A DNA stretch of 64,000 nt, taken from assembly GCA_014871385.1 (NCBI GenBank), contig CM026432.1:8796825-8860824 (forward strand). The letters run 5' to 3'. The notes beneath the pieces were generated by a model. It ran no database searches. It was not told where the DNA came from and saw only the letters and a program-made list of their open reading frames with translations. This DNA is from Ceratodon purpureus (lineage: Eukaryota > Streptophyta > Bryopsida > Pseudoditrichales > Ditrichaceae). Of this stretch, positions 10,885-22,610 are shown in pieces (the first letter of the stretch is position 1; every line of letters starts with the position of its first letter). Position numbers and translations under genes: made by a program.

Positions 10885-13800
10885 CACGAACTCAATTACA
10901 AGGCTACTTCTCCGTCACTAGCACTATTTAACCCACTAAATTTGTGCAAACTCCAGGTCAAGGTTCATGGCCTGGCCCTCCTAAGAAGATTGGATGCAAT
11001 CCTTTGCGAAAGAATCACTATCTACTAATCTAACAGAGATCAACACTGCAAAAGCGGAAAGGACTAACCTGAACTAACTTCCACTTACTCCCCTTTACAT
11101 GAGAGAAGAAGGATGCCCTCCCTTGTTTCTGATTGAGCCCAAAGTTGATCTTGTGGAAGGGCTGTGCCATCCATCCTGAGCCGGAGCTGCATCGAGGGCG
11201 AGGAAATCTAGAGAAACATGGGGACATGGAAATGCGTGTTGAGCATCCCGAGCTTCAAAGCTTGCTCTATTTTCTCTTCTGTCTAGGTCTAGAGCACTAG
11301 AATCGTATCACATACTGTATTCGCTGTTCATTTCTCTTTACATCATCCACTGTTTCTTCTGGGATCTCTTCGCTTCCTTGTACGGCACCCCATCTTGTAG
11401 ACTTCGTCACCAGCACATGCTGTAATCGCAGATTGTACCGCCTGAATTTCCCATATTGTTATGACCATGAAAATTGTTCACCCTCAAGGATGTTTTATCA
11501 GATTGTTATGTTCCGGTATATCATACTTTGAGCATCTTTAGTAGTTCTAGGAAGTTCCCCACCTCTTCCTCGTAGGATTGCTTCTACAAAGTGCCTCTTC
11601 AACAGTGTACTCCATTTGCAAAGTGACTAGCAAGGTGAATGCAATACAATTTACAAATGCATTCGCAAGTTTGATGGCACGTCAAATTATCTTCCAAAAT
11701 AACACAGCTTGTTTCCCTGCTATATGCTATACATGGATAGAGAATGCCACAGAACGCCAAGCATGCACTGATTTGAACCCGTTGGAACACGGAACAAACA
11801 ATTTGTACTATTCAATCCTTCAACAGGCATTCGATGCCTTGAGGGCGTCATTGTAAGCACTGCAACAGAATCTAGAAGACCAAGGACGCCAGGCCAATAG
11901 CGTTCCCATTCACTCATGCCATGCTCTTTCCTAGTACTCAAGATTGAAGCGCTGAGGTTCGTGCTTGTCATTCCAGTACATATGTAACGCAACCGACGCT
12001 TTCCCTCGTTTTAAGAAACGGTATCACCGGGTCTATATAAATATCTGCAAAGGAGATGGCATTCCCAGACACGGGAGGATCTGCTGAAACCAGTGAAAGC
12101 GCCAAGAGCCGAGCGTAAGCTTGAAATTTACTGTATTGTTCACAATTGGGTGCCCAGCCTTCCTCTTCAAATTGAGCCAGATAAATGTAACAACTAATAG
12201 CAGACGGCTACTTGAAACAAGCAACAAATCCATGTTCAAGAGTTGAGATAAAGAAAACTAACCTGATTATAATTTGCAATTAGAACAATGGATGCAGGCA
12301 AACAGACGAGCAAACATACGTACCACCATATCGATGCCCCCGAATTCCTTTGTATGCCGAGCAACAAAGGCTATCACCGATTCAGCATCATCAAACATCA
12401 TCAAAGCTCATAAGCAACACCAGAATTTTCGTGGAAAACAAGAAAACCAGACTAACAAAAGTACGGTTTCCTTGCATTCCAAAAAGTCCAGCATAGCGCT
12501 TGATCTCCTCCTCGTGATACATTCAAAGCCACCACAACCTTGTCCATAATATTAAAAGGATTTCCAAATTACACTGAGGTGGGGTTCACTTTCTGAAAGT
12601 CACTTCAATGCCATGGAGAGATTTTCAGAGGTAAACCCCATCCCAATATATTCGGAAGAAAAAAAATTCCCAATCCGGTAGGAAGATGCGGAGAGCTCAA
12701 ACCAAAATAGCAGGACTTCTTCCGTTCCGAAGCTGATGAGCCCCCCACCCAAGTCTAAGAAGAAGAAGAAGCTCCTGTAGAAAAAACCTGTGTGGCCCAC
12801 CTCACTCACAGAATCATGTTCCTGACCCAAACGACAGTTTCCACGTTCCGCAACCCTGGATAACGGAACAGGAAAACGGATTTATGCTCTGCAATCAAGG
12901 ACTCGCCTGGACTCACGCCGCCTCAGATTCCCAGGAAAATAATTTCCCAGGAAAACAAAAGATCAAAAAGCAGCATGCGCTGCAACCTGGTCACGCATGT
13001 GCATAAGCTCCTCCCGCATCAGCTCGCATCATCCCCCACGACCAACTGGACATGCGCAACTCCAAGAGCTGGCCCCAGAACTCACAGTACAGATGCGTGG
13101 TGCGGATCTTCTCCTCCGCTTCTAGACCCACCATCAGCCCACCAACACGCACCTCGCTTGCTCCAAAACTGGCATAGCAAGACCTCACTCCTCCCCTCGG
13201 TAGGCTCCACCAGGTTTACCAAGCTCAACACCGACTCTCCTCGATGAAGCTGCAAACAGAGGAAGAGTACTCAACCCCCACTCCACGGCAAGAACCGCTC
13301 ACCCAAATCCTCGCACAAAGTCAGGGCTCGGCTCCACATTCCAAGACACGCACCAACACTGAACAAATCTCCTTCTTGACGCAACAAACAACCAGAAACC
13401 CATCCTCCTCATCAACCTCACCCCAGATCTATCCATACTGCCATCTTCAACACAAGCTCATCTGCTATGGCTACACCATAGCCACGACATGCTCCTCAGA
13501 GACTTCACTGAGCACACTGTCGCCTGACATCGATGGGCAAGAGTACAACTGACTCGTGCATCACCGCAAAACCCATCCCGGGACTGTTCATCAGACATGA
13601 AACCGTAGCTTTTCCTCTGGTTTTCGCCTTTTCTCTCATCTTTTTTCCATCCCATGATGTCGTCTGAAGTTATTCCATGTTCGGGTTTCCTGTTATAGCA
13701 TAGTGGGGTCATGTGCCTTTTTCGGGGATGACGGCAGGTTTCTCTTGCGTGCAAACTGGTGACATACTCTTATCATAATAAGTGTAGCTCACTGAGATTG

Positions 13801-14008
13801 AATGTCCTTCGGTTAGCAACAGGTGCCAGGCTTTGGCTCTGGGTTAGGGCATCGCAGGTCCTTGATCTGTCCAGAATTGGAGACAATTTCGTGTCTGAGA
13901 TCAGGTTTTGGGGGAGAGAGAGAGAGAGGAGCCGCCTTTGTTGAATGTTGAAGGTTGTGAGTTGAGTTGCGAAGGAGAGAGAGAGTGCTGCTCTGTGATT
14001 TGGGAGCT
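10885..14008. other. Intergenic, with scattered protein-like segments but no confident gene
   Basis: The minus strand at 12392-12324 reads DDAESVIAFVARHTKEFGG then IDMV, ending at a GTACGT donor. This resembles the strand-helix before the NNAG motif of short-chain dehydrogenases. No NNAG exon, Rossmann GxxxGxG exon or YxxxK exon could be joined to it. A minus-strand open stretch at 12190-11970 and a plus-strand pair (about 12580-12630 and 12682-12780, ending in a Lys-rich tail and TAG) are also open but unplaced. GA-rich tracts at 13911-13930 and 13971-13984 lie in the probable 5' UTR of the next gene. Confidence 0.35.
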
Positions 14009-16991
14009 ATGGCGGGGGCTCAGACGCTGCAGCTGGTGGATGGCAAGGGGGTGTTCAATGCGGCGGGGCTGGAGGAGTTTGTGAAGGGCATAAGGCTGTC
14101 GGAATGCGGGCTCTCGTACGCGGTGGTGGCGATCATGGGGCCGCAGAGCAGCGGGAAGAGCACACTGCTGAACCATCTGTTCGGGACGAGGTTCGTGGAG
14201 ATGGACGCGTTCAAGGGGCGGAGCCAGACGACGCAGGGGGTGTGGCTGGCGCGAGGCGCCGGCATCGAGCCGACGACGCTGGTGATGGACTTGGAGGGCA
14301 CAGACGGGCGCGAGCGCGGGGAGGATGACACCGCATTCGAGAAGCAGAGCTCGCTGTTCGCGCTCGCGGTGTCGGACATCGTGTTGATCAACATGTGGTG
14401 TCACGACATTGGGCGCGAGCAGGCGGCCAACAAGCCGCTGCTGAAGACTGTCTTCCAGGTGATGATGCGTCTGTTCACTCCCCGGAAGACGACCTTATTG
14501 TTTGTGATCCGTGACAAGACGCGCACCCCGATCGAGACCCTGGAGCCGATCCTGCGCGAGGATATTCAGAAGATCTGGGACACGGTGCCGAAGCCGGCGA
14601 ATCATCAGCACACGCCGTTGAGTGAGTTTTTCAACTTGCAGGTGACGTCGCTGGCGAATTATGAGGAGAAGGAGGAGCAGTTCATGCAGCAGGTGGGGGA
14701 GCTTCGGGAGCGGTTCCAGAATTCGATCGCCCCAGGTGGGCTGGCCGGCGATCGGCGGGGCGCGGTGCCTGCCACTGGGTTTCCTTTTAGTACCCAGGAG
14801 ATATGGCGAGTGATCAAGGAGAATCGCGATCTGGATCTGCCGGCGCATAAGGTCATGGTTGCCACTGTCAGGTGTGAGGAGATCGCCCATGAGAAGCTCA
14901 AGGGGCTTGTTGCGGATGAGGAGTGGCGGGCGCTGGAGGCGAGGGCTAAGGATGATGTGGTGTTAGGGTTTGGGAAGTCTGTGAACGAGGTTGTGGAGAA
15001 GTATTTGAATGCTTATGATGTGGAGGCCGCCTTCTTCGATGAGGGCGTCCGAACCTCCAAGCGGACCTTTTTGATGTCCAATGTTTTGGATGTGTTGCAA
15101 CCTTCGTATGCTTCCGTGATCGGCCATCACCGAGCCAAGGCCTTGAGCTCATTCAAGGCGAGTTTGGACTCCGGTCTTGACTCGAATTCTGGAGAAGGAT
15201 TTGCCAGCATTGTGCGGCGGTGCTCTGAAGCAGTTTTGGCTGATTTTGAACGTGGCTGTGCTGGTGAGTGTGGATTGCATCTTGGGCTTGTGTATTCGAT
15301 TTCATCTTTTGTTGAGAGTGATGAGTGGGTATTCAGGATTAGTGTTTTTGATATTGGTTTTTGGAGATGTGTGGGGTTTTAGACTGGATTCTGAATTTTG
15401 AAGTCGTCTTCTCTTGGGGTTTAGTCTCTTCCGAGTGGAAAGTATATGCATGGTGTGGTTAACGGTGTTGGCATTGAACCAATTGGCAGAGTGTAAGTTG
15501 GGTTTGGATCTGCTAAGTTTCCAATGTTTGGTTATGGGAAGAGGGGTTAAGCTTTTGAGATTTCTTTCTCCGAATTGAGCTATTTTTATTGCTTTAAAAT
15601 ACGATTATTGGCGTTTGAGAATCGATGCAGATCGATGGTTTGCAGGATGCTGTTTTTGAGTATCATAGCTCGACTATTCGTTATGTCTTCATAGAGCATA
15701 AACCTGCGTTCTGTCACTGATTGAAGTGGCAAATTTGGTGCCTTCAGATGCGGATGTCGCTCACTCAGGATGGGACTCAACGAAGGCAAAAGAGAAGTTG
15801 TCTCGTGATGTAGCTGCACATGCTCAAACTAAGCGAACTGAGAAGCTGAACCAGCTTGTAGCAAAGTTTGAGAATGATTTGGAAGCTTCCATTGGAGAAC
15901 CTACAGCCTCGCTCTTGGACGCCGCAGCTCCTGATACATGGTCAGCTATTAGCCAACTTATGGAGCAGGAAGTCGACGATGCTACATCCAGATTATCAGA
16001 TGCAATTGTTGGCTTCGAGCCGTCTAAAGAAGAGGAGGCAAAGATCCGACAACATTTGTCTAAATATGGGCGAGGTGTTGTGGAGAAGAAGAGCAAGGAA
16101 GAAGCTTCTCAGGCTATTATTCGAATGAAAGAAAGGTTCACCAGCGTGTTTGGGCATGAAGCGGATAGCATGCCTAGGATATGGGGAGAGGACCACGATG
16201 TACGTGCTATTACACGGGATGCAAGGGCTTCCTCCTTGAAGCTTCTGTCAGTTTTGGCTGCCGTAAGATTGGATGAAGGCACTCAGAAAAATAACGCAAT
16301 TGAATCCTCTCTCAAACCGTTGATAGGAGACGGACCAGAGACTGGGCTTCAAAGGACATTATCTAGAGCTGTGTCTACTGGTAACAACACTACGCTTGCT
16401 AAAACCCAGTCATCGGCACTTCATGCACTCTCTCTGAGTACGTGGCCAGGTGTCGCTGCAAACGATACTTTGATCTCTCCCGTGCAATGCAAGTCCATCT
16501 GGAGGCAATTTACAGCTGAAACAGAGTATACAATCAGTCAAGCTATGGCTGCTCAAGAAGCTGCGAAACGAAACAAATCATGGTTACCTCCTCCATGGGC
16601 CATGATGGCAATGGTAGTACTTGGCTTCAACGAATTCATGGCCCTGCTCCGAAATCCTTTGTATCTTGTACTTATCTTTATTCTTTACCTGGTGGGGAAG
16701 GCCCTCTTTGTGCAGCTGGACATCTCTCGAGAGTTTGAGCATGGAGTCGTTCCCGGTTTGATATCTGTCTCCACAAAGCTGCTTCCCACTGTGATGAACC
16801 TCCTTAAGAAGCTTGCTGAGGAAGGCCAAGGAGTTGGCTCAGGAACTCAAAACAACACCAATCGCACGAATGGGACGGACAGAGACAGGCATAGAGAAAT
16901 GGACGACATGGCTACCGGACAGAGCTCTGTGTCTAACGAACCTCAGGCGAATGGTAACTTGAGACAGAGGCAGCCTGCTTTGGCGTCTTAA
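14009..16991 (+). CDS. RHD3: RHD3/SEY1-type atlastin GTPase
   Basis: Exons 14009-15263 and 15748-16991 (GT..AG intron of 484 bp) give 832 aa, the usual RHD3 length. RHD3 proteins are dynamin-like GTPases that fuse endoplasmic reticulum tubules and keep the ER network branched. Seen here: P-loop GPQSSGKST (44-52), SQTT switch region (72-75), [14 protein letters not shown] from residue 94, and RDK (168-170) as the G4 motif. A long helical middle domain follows, then WLPPPW and two close membrane segments (about 702-719 and 722-740) forming a hairpin. The cytosolic tail includes [18 protein letters not shown], the likely amphipathic helix. The ATG at 14009 matches the family start ([10 protein letters not shown]). 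There is only one intron, where the Arabidopsis gene has many, and exon 1 looks markedly more GC-rich than exon 2. Confidence 0.97.
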
Positions 16992-18285
16992 CTAAAACGG
17001 ATCCATCACCTTCTCAATTTCGGCAGTATTTTTTGGGCGTTCGCCGCCTATCAAAGTTGGAGAAGTAGGACATCTGGGGTTCCCTCTTGTGCACCATTGT
17101 GCCAAATCTGAGAGAGTTTGCTGAATGACAAGCTCTGATCATTGTTTTATATTGGGGCTGAGATTCTCAGTAGCTAGACAATTTTCTTTAGTTGAGTGTA
17201 TCTAGAGGAGTAACTCAAGAGTCGTGTAGTATGAAAAACGACACAACACAACCTCCGGTAAGTGACTACAATCTTCTTCGTGTCAAAAAAAAATTAGAAA
17301 AAAGAAACTGCGGTACTACCCGGTTTTCTTACTCTCTTTTTCTCAGACTTCGATTGCTTGCATCATGGTATTTATTATTGGGAGAGATTTAAACCAATTA
17401 TTCAGGCCTGTTCAGGCCACTTTTGTCGTAGGTTGTCTTTAAGTAATCGATTCTATGCAATCTTGTTACTATTAAGACAAGAAATATTTTGATCTACTAC
17501 TCATGTGTGATATCTTCTCTTGTGAATGACATGTCCGTGTGAACTTTTGTACCCACCCAGTCAGTGTAGAAGCTTCTATATCTGCTTTATGGAGGTTGTA
17601 ACGATTTCTTTTCCTATTACATCGTATCCTTGTCTGAACTAAACTATCTTTAATCATTTCTCAATTGACCTACTGGAAATTGGTTTACGCAGCTGTAAAT
17701 TTGGAACTTTTTGGGTGGCGTCTTCACTGCTTACACTTAAATGTGTCTTGTGTGTTACCAAGACTGGAGTTGCACGAAAACGTTCTGTTGTTTTACATTA
17801 CACCGGTTATTATGGTTGGCTGCTGTAGATCATCACCGTTGCTCTTCTTTGGCCCCTTCCTGCATGTGTGCACTCTTGGCATTTGGAAGGATCGTATTTG
17901 AACATCACTCAACTGGCTTGTGTGGTTATAAGCATGTATTAGTCCTATCTTGAATTGGTTCTGAATCTGTAAGAAGTAGCAAGTATATAAAGACATAGGC
18001 TGGGGGCCCTGGTGGTGGCATTAGCTTCTTCAAAGAAATGTCATCGGGCATTGATTTAAGTTCGAAGTTCAACAGCATCGTGAAGAGGCCTCAAGAAACA
18101 TCAACTCTGCTGTTCAATATCAGGTGACAGGCTAAACCACTTTTTACTGGTTCCATTTATATCAAGGCACTCTAAGTATATATGATTTTCTTAGGTATGT
18201 GCTGAAGCTTTGCTTGTAGTCTCTGAATCTGGACATAAGCTGACACTTTCCATATTTGTCTCCAGGCAATTGAGTCTCCACCAAG
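16992..18285. promoter_or_regulatory. RHD3 3' end and pectinesterase promoter/leader
   Basis: No gene seen. A TATA box TATATAAAG lies at 17984-17992. The leader probably contains an intron from 18124 (after AATATCAG) to 18265 (TTTGTCTCCAG), placing the ATG 20 bases into the next exon. The TATA box is seen; the leader intron is inferred from splice-site quality. Confidence 0.45.
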
Positions 18286-20466
18286 ATGAAAGGAGCTCAG
18301 AGAACTCAATTAAGCTTGTCAAGGAGGACTTGCAATGCCCACATTGACAGCATCGGAGGTTCGTCTATCATGACAATTCTTGCCTTGACAACGTGTTTGA
18401 GTGCTGTCCCTGCCCTCTCAAAACAGGCTAAGATCGGAGCCACAACAGTACCAACCAAAGCTGAACGGACAGCTTGCTGCAGTACTCCTTACACCGAGGA
18501 ATGTGTGTCCTCACTTACAGCTCACAGGACCAGTACAAACATCAATAATGACCAAGAGGCTAGCTTTCTGATCGCTGCACTGAGAAGCTCCGTAGCTGCC
18601 GTCCAAGATTTCAGAGGCCACTGTAAATCCGACTTCAGCGAAATTAGCAATTCCAAGACTTGTATGCACAGCACCTTGGGCATGTGTGTACAATCACTTG
18701 AAAGCACAGAGAATTACTTGAACTCCTCAATCTCCCACCTCGAGCTTCTGCCCGAATCAAACTCTGCTCCCTATATGATGGAAGACGTTTTAACATGGTT
18801 GAGTGCTTCTGCAACATATCATACAACCTGCATGGATGAGATGAGCCATTGCTCAGTTCTAGAAGATTTGAACATGAGTCTAATTCATGGAAACCAAAGC
18901 ATGGTAAGAGTTGCCAACTCTATCTCCCTCGCTCGGACAATGTATCAAAATTATGCATCTCCGAAGTCCGGTGAGATCCCAAATCGACGCCTCTTGGCTG
19001 CACCTGAGATAGCCATGTATGACATGGATGGGGATTATCCGCAGTGGATGAGGGTCGGTGTTCGCCGTCTCTTGCAGTCTAGTGTGAATGATACGCCATA
19101 TGACACAGTTGTAGCTAAAGATGGATCTGGAAATTACTCCTCGGTTCAGGCAGCTGTGAACGGCGCTCCTTCCAAGAGCAATGCATCATACGTCATCAGA
19201 ATCAAGCAGGGAGTTTATGATGAGCTTGTCAATATCCCCTCCAATGCTTACAACGTTATGTTTATTGGGGATGGGATCAACAAAACAATTATTACAGGGA
19301 ACGTGAGTGTGGTACAGAACGGTGTCACTACATTCAGAACAGGCACAGTTGGTAATCAATCTCCGTGATCCTCATCAATAGTAGTTGCTTGAATTGTGTG
19401 ATGGCTTGATTCTAACTCCTCACTGTTAGTAGGACAGAATTATTTCACTCTCTTGTTTTTGGAAAGTAATAATTGATTTCATTACCTTGGTAGTTTCTCA
19501 TTTTCTTGGGTAGACTACTCAAATGATTGATTAAAAAGCTAAATCTTTAGAGAAGATTCAGGATTTGTGGTACATGCACCAGATGTTTTCGAGCAGCCTG
19601 AACACATCCAATGTAATGAATATCACCACAGCAGCAGTTTATTATTGCAACATCTAGCATATATGTTACACACCTACGCACATCACAAAAATGAATAGGC
19701 GTTGCTACAATATTATGTACTTGCTGTAGAGCTAATGTATGATTGCTTTGGTCATGTGATACCAGCAATTGATGGGGATGGTTTTCTGGCCAAAGACGTG
19801 ACATTCCAAAACACTGCTGGAGCAGAAAATCATCAGGCAGTTGCTACCAGGGTTGACAGTGATAAATCAGCCTTCTACAGATGCTCATTCGAGGGATACC
19901 AAGATACCTTATACATACACAGCCTTCGGCAATTCTACCAATCCTGCACTGTATACGGAACTGTGGACTTCATTTTTGGAAACTCCGCAGCTATGTTCCA
20001 AAACTGTAACCTCGTTTGCCGAAAACCCCTGGAGTCCCAAGCAAACACTGTGACAGCACAGAGCAGAACATCTCTCGATCAGAACACGGGCTTCAGCTTC
20101 CAGGATTGCTCGGTTTCAGCCGCCCCAGAGTTGGCCAGCGTTGTTACAAGCATTTACAACCAATCTATTAAAAGCTTTCTGGGCCGCCCTTGGCAAGAGT
20201 ATTCTCGGACTGTGTTTATAGAAACCTACATGACGAATGTAATAAATGCTGCAGGCTGGGTTGATTGGAATGGAACCAACTTTGCCCTGGCTACCTTGTA
20301 CTTTGCTGAGTACCAAAACTTCGGCCCTGGAGGAAATTTCACGAACCGAGTGAGTTGGGCTACCAATATCACGGATCCTGAAGTTGCAGCTCAATATAGC
20401 ATCTCTTTCATTTCAGGTGCACAGTGGCTGCCTCAGACGGGTATACCCTTTTCCTCGAATATTTAG
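18286..20466 (+). CDS. Type I pectin methylesterase (pectinesterase with PMEI-like pro-region)
   Basis: Exons 18286-19351 and 19766-20466 (414-bp intron) give 588 aa. The enzyme removes methyl groups from cell-wall homogalacturonan. A hydrophobic stretch at about 28-44 (TILALTTCLSAVPAL) should target it to the secretory path. Residues about 62-222 form the four-helix pectinesterase-inhibitor-like pro-region with its spaced cysteines. RRLL at 234-237 and again at 260-263 are the processing sites cut by subtilases in the Golgi; having two is usual. The catalytic part starts at VVAKDGSGNYSSVQAAV. Active-site residues are in place: HQAVA (Gln379), GYQDTLY (Gln401, Asp402), YGTVDFIFGN (Asp423) and FLGRPW (Arg496). 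The family's single conserved intron position (after RTGTV) is kept. It looks functional. Confidence 0.96.
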
Positions 20467-21074
20467 AGCAAACTATGCTGGGAACTATAAAACTCATGAA
20501 AGTAATCGATGTCTTTCTAGAAGTATAGAATAATGATGTCAGGCAAGCATGCGATCATGTTGTTAACGCTGCAGCATTGCACATGATCATTCTATTCCAT
20601 TTGCACTGCACACATAGACAAACTCTACGTATGGAGCTTCCAAAAGAGGCCACTGTAAAATAAAGTTGGTTCTTTCACATGTACACTTCGTGGTCGAGTT
20701 CTCACCATTCCCGCTTTCTATGTTGACCAATATTACCATCGATGACCATGATTATGCTCTAGGCTAATTACTAGGATTCTAGATCATCAACTTTCCAGTT
20801 GACAATAATACAAAGCAAATTCAAAATCAGAAACAATGCACAAAACAGGTTCAGTTCCCGAAATTTGGATTGCATTATACGGGTGTGAGGAATAACACGA
20901 TGAAGAGAAGAAATAACATGAAACTAATGGAGTACCAAGCTCTCAGGGAGCAAGCACAACCTTGAATGTTTATTCATTCAATCTTTACACCTGAGGAGAA
21001 AACGGACTCCGCTCCAGATTTTTTTTATATCCTTCTAATTCATGGTACCATAGAGTGGAGAACAGTAAACTTAG
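20467..21074. other. Convergent 3' regions of pectinesterase and PP1 inhibitor-2
   Basis: About 600 bp between two genes that face each other. I see no open frame or structure beyond AT-rich 3' UTR-like sequence. Confidence 0.5.
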
Positions 21075-22610
21075 CTACTTTGCAACCGCAACCGCCATTG
21101 AACTACATTCCGCTTCCCCATTGGCAGCAGCATCCTCGTCTTCAACTGCAAGCGCAGGATCCGTGGCTAGCAATATTTTAGCTTTTTTGTATTCGTTATC
21201 GTAATGCTTTCGTCTGTGCTCCTCAAAGCTCCCTGAATGGTTCCCATCTGAACCTGAACCTGTATTCAAAATTCATAACTGATCATTGACCCATAAACTC
21301 AGAGAAATAACCAGATAAAGAAACGGAAGCATGAGGAGCCGTCATGTGTAGGTTTTGGATACCCCCACGTTATTGGATGTTCCTATTTTCTTTAATATTC
21401 AAGGATGCCCTGGTACCTCCATCCGTCTCCATACCATCCAACTCGTCTTCACTGTAATGCCAACTACTGCCACTGCCACTACCACTGCCGCTTGCTCGGC
21501 TACTGCTAGCTCGGTCATCTGTCGCAACTTCAGAAAGTGCATGTCTTACGGCCTCAGCATGCGAAGCTGAATCCATTTGCAACCTCTCGTCGTCAGGAGT
21601 AGGAGAATGCCCTCCTGAACAACCCACTCCAACCTCAACAACCAAGCTCACTCCAAGAATTCCACCATCAACAAACTCACACTCCATTGACTAAATTAAC
21701 AGCAAAGCCAAACACCAACACATCATAAAGCCTCCAAACATATACATATTCCTAAGCTCAATAGTTTCTCAATATCAGCTCGTCGAAATAATTTACAACA
21801 TAGGTTAAAACACGCAGGATACAAACGCCCATCTAATACACAGTCCTCTTCACATATACCATAATTTTTTCATGCATAAAATATCTTCTTCAAAACTCAC
21901 ACATGAGAGACATCAACAGAGAAATCAGAGACACCGACAGAGACATGAGAGACATAAACCCATACCATCATCCAGGGCATAGTAAGGCGTTTTCGGCTCC
22001 GTTATCTTCTGCTTTGGCGACTTCGTCGTCTCCAATTGATGCAGATTCTCCTCATCCCAAACCACCCGCACTCTACAAAGAGAACCAAGAAGGCGATCCC
22101 ATGCGTTGTCACATGCCTGCATAACTGTCCACCTCGGCTGAAGCACACACAAACTACACCTTCCAGAGACTTCCAATCACCCTAAAACCCACCCAAGGAA
22201 AAAAAAACTAAACCCTAACACAAAACCCAGAATTTTTTTTAAATCACTAAAACCCAACGAACGATCCAATTCCGAAACACCAAAGCGAAATCAATATTCG
22301 TGAATCCATTCCAACAAACCCACTCCACCAAACCTGCCTTAGATCTACTGATCACAAATATGTCGATCTTCCACCTCAGGGACCCATCAAATGAGGTCTG
22401 TGAGCTACGTGAGAGGTCGATGTGAAGCGCGTTTTTTACCTGGATGGCGGACGCTGCCCGTTGCCGCGCTTCATGGTGGCGATGGCGAGAGAGAGAGGCT
22501 GCGATGGCGGTGGTGGTGGCGATGGCGATGGCGAGGTGATCGACTCGAGGCTTCGACATCGACGCTGTTTTCTTCGTCTGTGTATGGGTCCGCGGGGATA
22601 GGAGCGCCAT
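21075..22610 (-). CDS. Protein phosphatase-1 inhibitor-2 (IPP-2)
   Basis: Exons 22610-22440, 22116-21966, 21614-21417 and 21259-21075 join in phase to 234 aa. Diagnostic motifs: VVWDEENLHQLE, then KQKITEPKTPYY (the family's most conserved block), a Ser/Gly/acid-rich middle (SSWHYSEDELDGMETD), and FEEHRRKHYDNEYKKAK near the C terminus, which contacts the PP1 active site. IPP-2 is an intrinsically disordered regulator of PP1 in cytosol and nucleus. The order matches plant inhibitor-2. Exon 1 (57 aa, Arg/His/Ala-rich) has no counterpart in the homologues I know, and its ATG at 22610 is the weakest part of the model; transcription could begin nearer exon 2. A telo-box-like AAACCCTAA lies in the first intron near 22210. 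Confidence 0.9.

Noticed and set aside
12682-12780. Plus-strand exon ending in a Lys-rich tail (PKLMSPPPKSKKKKKLL)
   Set aside because: Only one possible upstream exon joins in phase and neither matches a known protein. The low-complexity AAG run makes chance likely.
13967-14008. Upstream extension of RHD3 by 14 residues
   Set aside because: It would begin at TTG; the first ATG is 14009 and matches the family start.
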